Source of the DNA: an uncultured Oscillospiraceae bacterium
GTDB taxonomy: Bacteria > Bacillota > Clostridia > Oscillospirales > Oscillospiraceae
Length of the DNA stretch: 64,000 bases
Direction of reading: 5' to 3'
Assembly: GCA_934569225.1 (NCBI GenBank)
Contig: CAKTKC010000001.1
Coordinates: forward strand, 62,001-126,000
Shown here: positions 63,093 through 64,000 of the stretch, in pieces
Position numbering within the stretch: the first letter of the stretch is position 1
Layout: every line of letters begins with the position of its first letter
Notes under the pieces: generated by a model
Told to the model about the DNA's origin: nothing
The model's input: the letters and a program-made list of their open reading frames with translations, nothing else
Database searches by the model: none
Program-made: the position numbers and the translations under genes

Positions 63093-63941
63093 TTAGAACT
63101 GGTACTTACGCCGGCTGTTGTCGCGGTAGGCTTTGGGAGACAGGCCATATGTCTTGCTGAACAGGCGGCTGAAATACAGCGGATCGGAGAAACCAACGGT
63201 GTCAGATATCTCGGCAATACTCATTGTCGAGTCCCGCAGGTAGGTCTTGGCCCACTCCAGGCGCAGACGTGTCAGGTACTGGTGAGGGGAAATGCCCACG
63301 GTCTTCGTGAATAGATGCGAGAACCGGCTGCTGGACAGATTCACCGAGGCAGCATACTGCTCCACGCTGAAGTCCTCCGATAAGTGGGACTTCATGTGCT
63401 CCATGGCATGGAGAATGTCCTTGCGGATGGCGGGCTTGGAGGGATTGCTGCTCTGCGCCAGAATGGAGATGATTTGCATAAGCAGAGCGTTCTCTTCCAA
63501 AATAAAATTGTCGGACTTCACCAAATGCACCCGCAGAATCTGCCGGAACAAGCACTCGAAAGCCGTTCGCTCTGTGATGGTATACACCGGCGGAGAAGCC
63601 GGAGAGATAAATCGCATGGCCTCATCAACGGCGGCCCCGGTAAAATGCAGATAATAGGTGGTGGCGTCGCCTTCCGCGGTAAATGTGTACATATGCCGCA
63701 CACCGGGGTACCAGACGCCGCACTGGCCGCTCTCAATGCGCACCTTCTGGGTGCCGATTTCCGCATCCACATAGCCGCTGATCAAATATAATATGTGATA
63801 GTCGCCGCGGCCGTGGGAGCGCAGAATGGTGAAATCGTGGCTGTTAGGGTGCTCGCTGCCGCAGGAATTCACCTGAATCAGACGGCTGGGAGGAAAATCC
63901 GTGGTATCAAAAAATTCTAAAACCGGTCTTTGCTTTGCCAT
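63093..63941 (-). CDS. AraC-family regulator
   Basis: 282 residues. A cupin sensor (LIQVNSCGSEHPN, GRGDYHILYLISG, GQCGVWYPGVRHMY) is followed by a double helix-turn-helix (FSVEQYAASVNLSSSRFSHLF; MSIAEISDTVGFSDPLYFSRLF), ending GLSPKAYRDN. It is a paralogue of the AraC at 61607-62467. ATG 63941 has GGAGG upstream. Its target may lie to the right of the window, since it reads away from that edge. Confidence 0.92.
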   Translation of the reverse strand: MAKQRPVLEFFDTTDFPPSRLIQVNSCGSEHPNSHDFTILRSHGRGDYHILYLISGYVDAEIGTQKVRIESGQCGVWYPGVRHMYTFTAEGDATTYYLHFTGAAVDEAMRFISPASPPVYTITERTAFECLFRQILRVHLVKSDNFILEENALLMQIISILAQSSNPSKPAIRKDILHAMEHMKSHLSEDFSVEQYAASVNLSSSRFSHLFTKTVGISPHQYLTRLRLEWAKTYLRDSTMSIAEISDTVGFSDPLYFSRLFSKTYGLSPKAYRDNSRRKYQF

Positions 63942-63983
63942 GGTAAGCGCCTCCTGTTTCCGGCAAGTCAAATCTCTAAATGT

Positions 63984-63989
63984 ATCATA
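63984..63989 (-). promoter_or_regulatory. -10 element of the last AraC gene
   Basis: TATGAT on the minus strand, 42 bp before the start codon; the -35 would lie at or beyond the window edge. Confidence 0.45.
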
Positions 63990-64000
63990 CCACAACTTGT

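Noticed and set aside
1..64000. tRNA, rRNA, CRISPR arrays, phage genes
   Set aside because: I looked for T-loop motifs, spaced direct repeats and phage-like genes and saw none; a covariance-model scan would be needed to be certain about small RNAs.

Overview
The window reads as chromosomal DNA of a GC-rich, anaerobic Gram-positive gut bacterium, most likely an Oscillospiraceae/Ruminococcaceae-type Clostridia. The grounds are strong AGGAGG ribosome sites, sigma-A promoters of the TTGACA-17-TATAAT form, a DnaD-type replication protein, a BofA-family protein, a class B sortase, an oxygen-sensitive glycyl radical enzyme, and several AraC/LacI-controlled glycoside-uptake loci. I saw no tRNA, rRNA, CRISPR array, prophage or complete insertion sequence. 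There are two MITE-like elements and several blocks made of tandem hairpins.

Left part (1-14.4 kb): a helicase loader (cut by the window edge) and a DnaD protein on the minus strand; a BofA-like protein; an MscS channel; an OmpR-type response regulator with a very large sensor kinase; a probably highly expressed wall-anchored surface protein with an NPKTG sorting signal; a small membrane protein; a minus-strand operon of an M20 peptidase with two multi-spanning membrane proteins; and a DUF1846 protein. Middle left (14.4-30 kb): a seven-gene de novo pyrimidine operon (pyrC-carB-pyrK-pyrD-pyrF-pyrE-pyrB, without carA) headed by a consensus promoter and a leader terminator that looks like an attenuator. 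Its PyrB carries a PyrI-like zinc site at its C-terminus. Then come a TrpR/YerC-like regulator, ilvE, a phosphohexomutase, a class B sortase and a second, repeat-rich sortase substrate. A 12-bp motif shared by the two sortase-substrate promoter regions, and found with one change ahead of the two-component genes, suggests these genes are connected.

Centre (30-41 kb): an apparent eight-gene operon on the minus strand. It runs from a lipoprotein solute-binding protein and two sugar-ABC permeases through a DUF624 protein, an FAD-dependent oxidoreductase and a Gfo/Idh/MocA dehydrogenase to a glycyl-radical activating enzyme and an atypical glycyl radical enzyme. A divergent AraC regulator lies upstream. 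No kinase or aldolase is present, and the glycyl radical enzyme lacks the glutamate found after the thiyl cysteine in the known dehydratases. This is my main candidate for an undescribed catabolic system. Beside it is a decay zone: an N-terminal azlC remnant, a block of tandem hairpins, and a C-terminal remnant of a lacZ-type beta-galactosidase.

Right part (42-64 kb): a maltodextrin ABC operon with a GH13 enzyme and a LacI regulator; then a rhamnoside locus: an AraC regulator divergent from GPH transporter-GH78-GH3, and another AraC divergent from rhamnulokinase, an AraA/FucI-like isomerase and rhamnulose-1-P aldolase. These are followed by a rhamnose mutarotase gene with its own AraC and a further AraC at the edge. 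Together they would import a rhamnosylated glycoside intact, remove rhamnose and glucose inside the cell, and turn rhamnose into DHAP and lactaldehyde. A 160-bp MITE with a CTAT target duplication is inserted exactly at the stop codon of one of these AraC genes.
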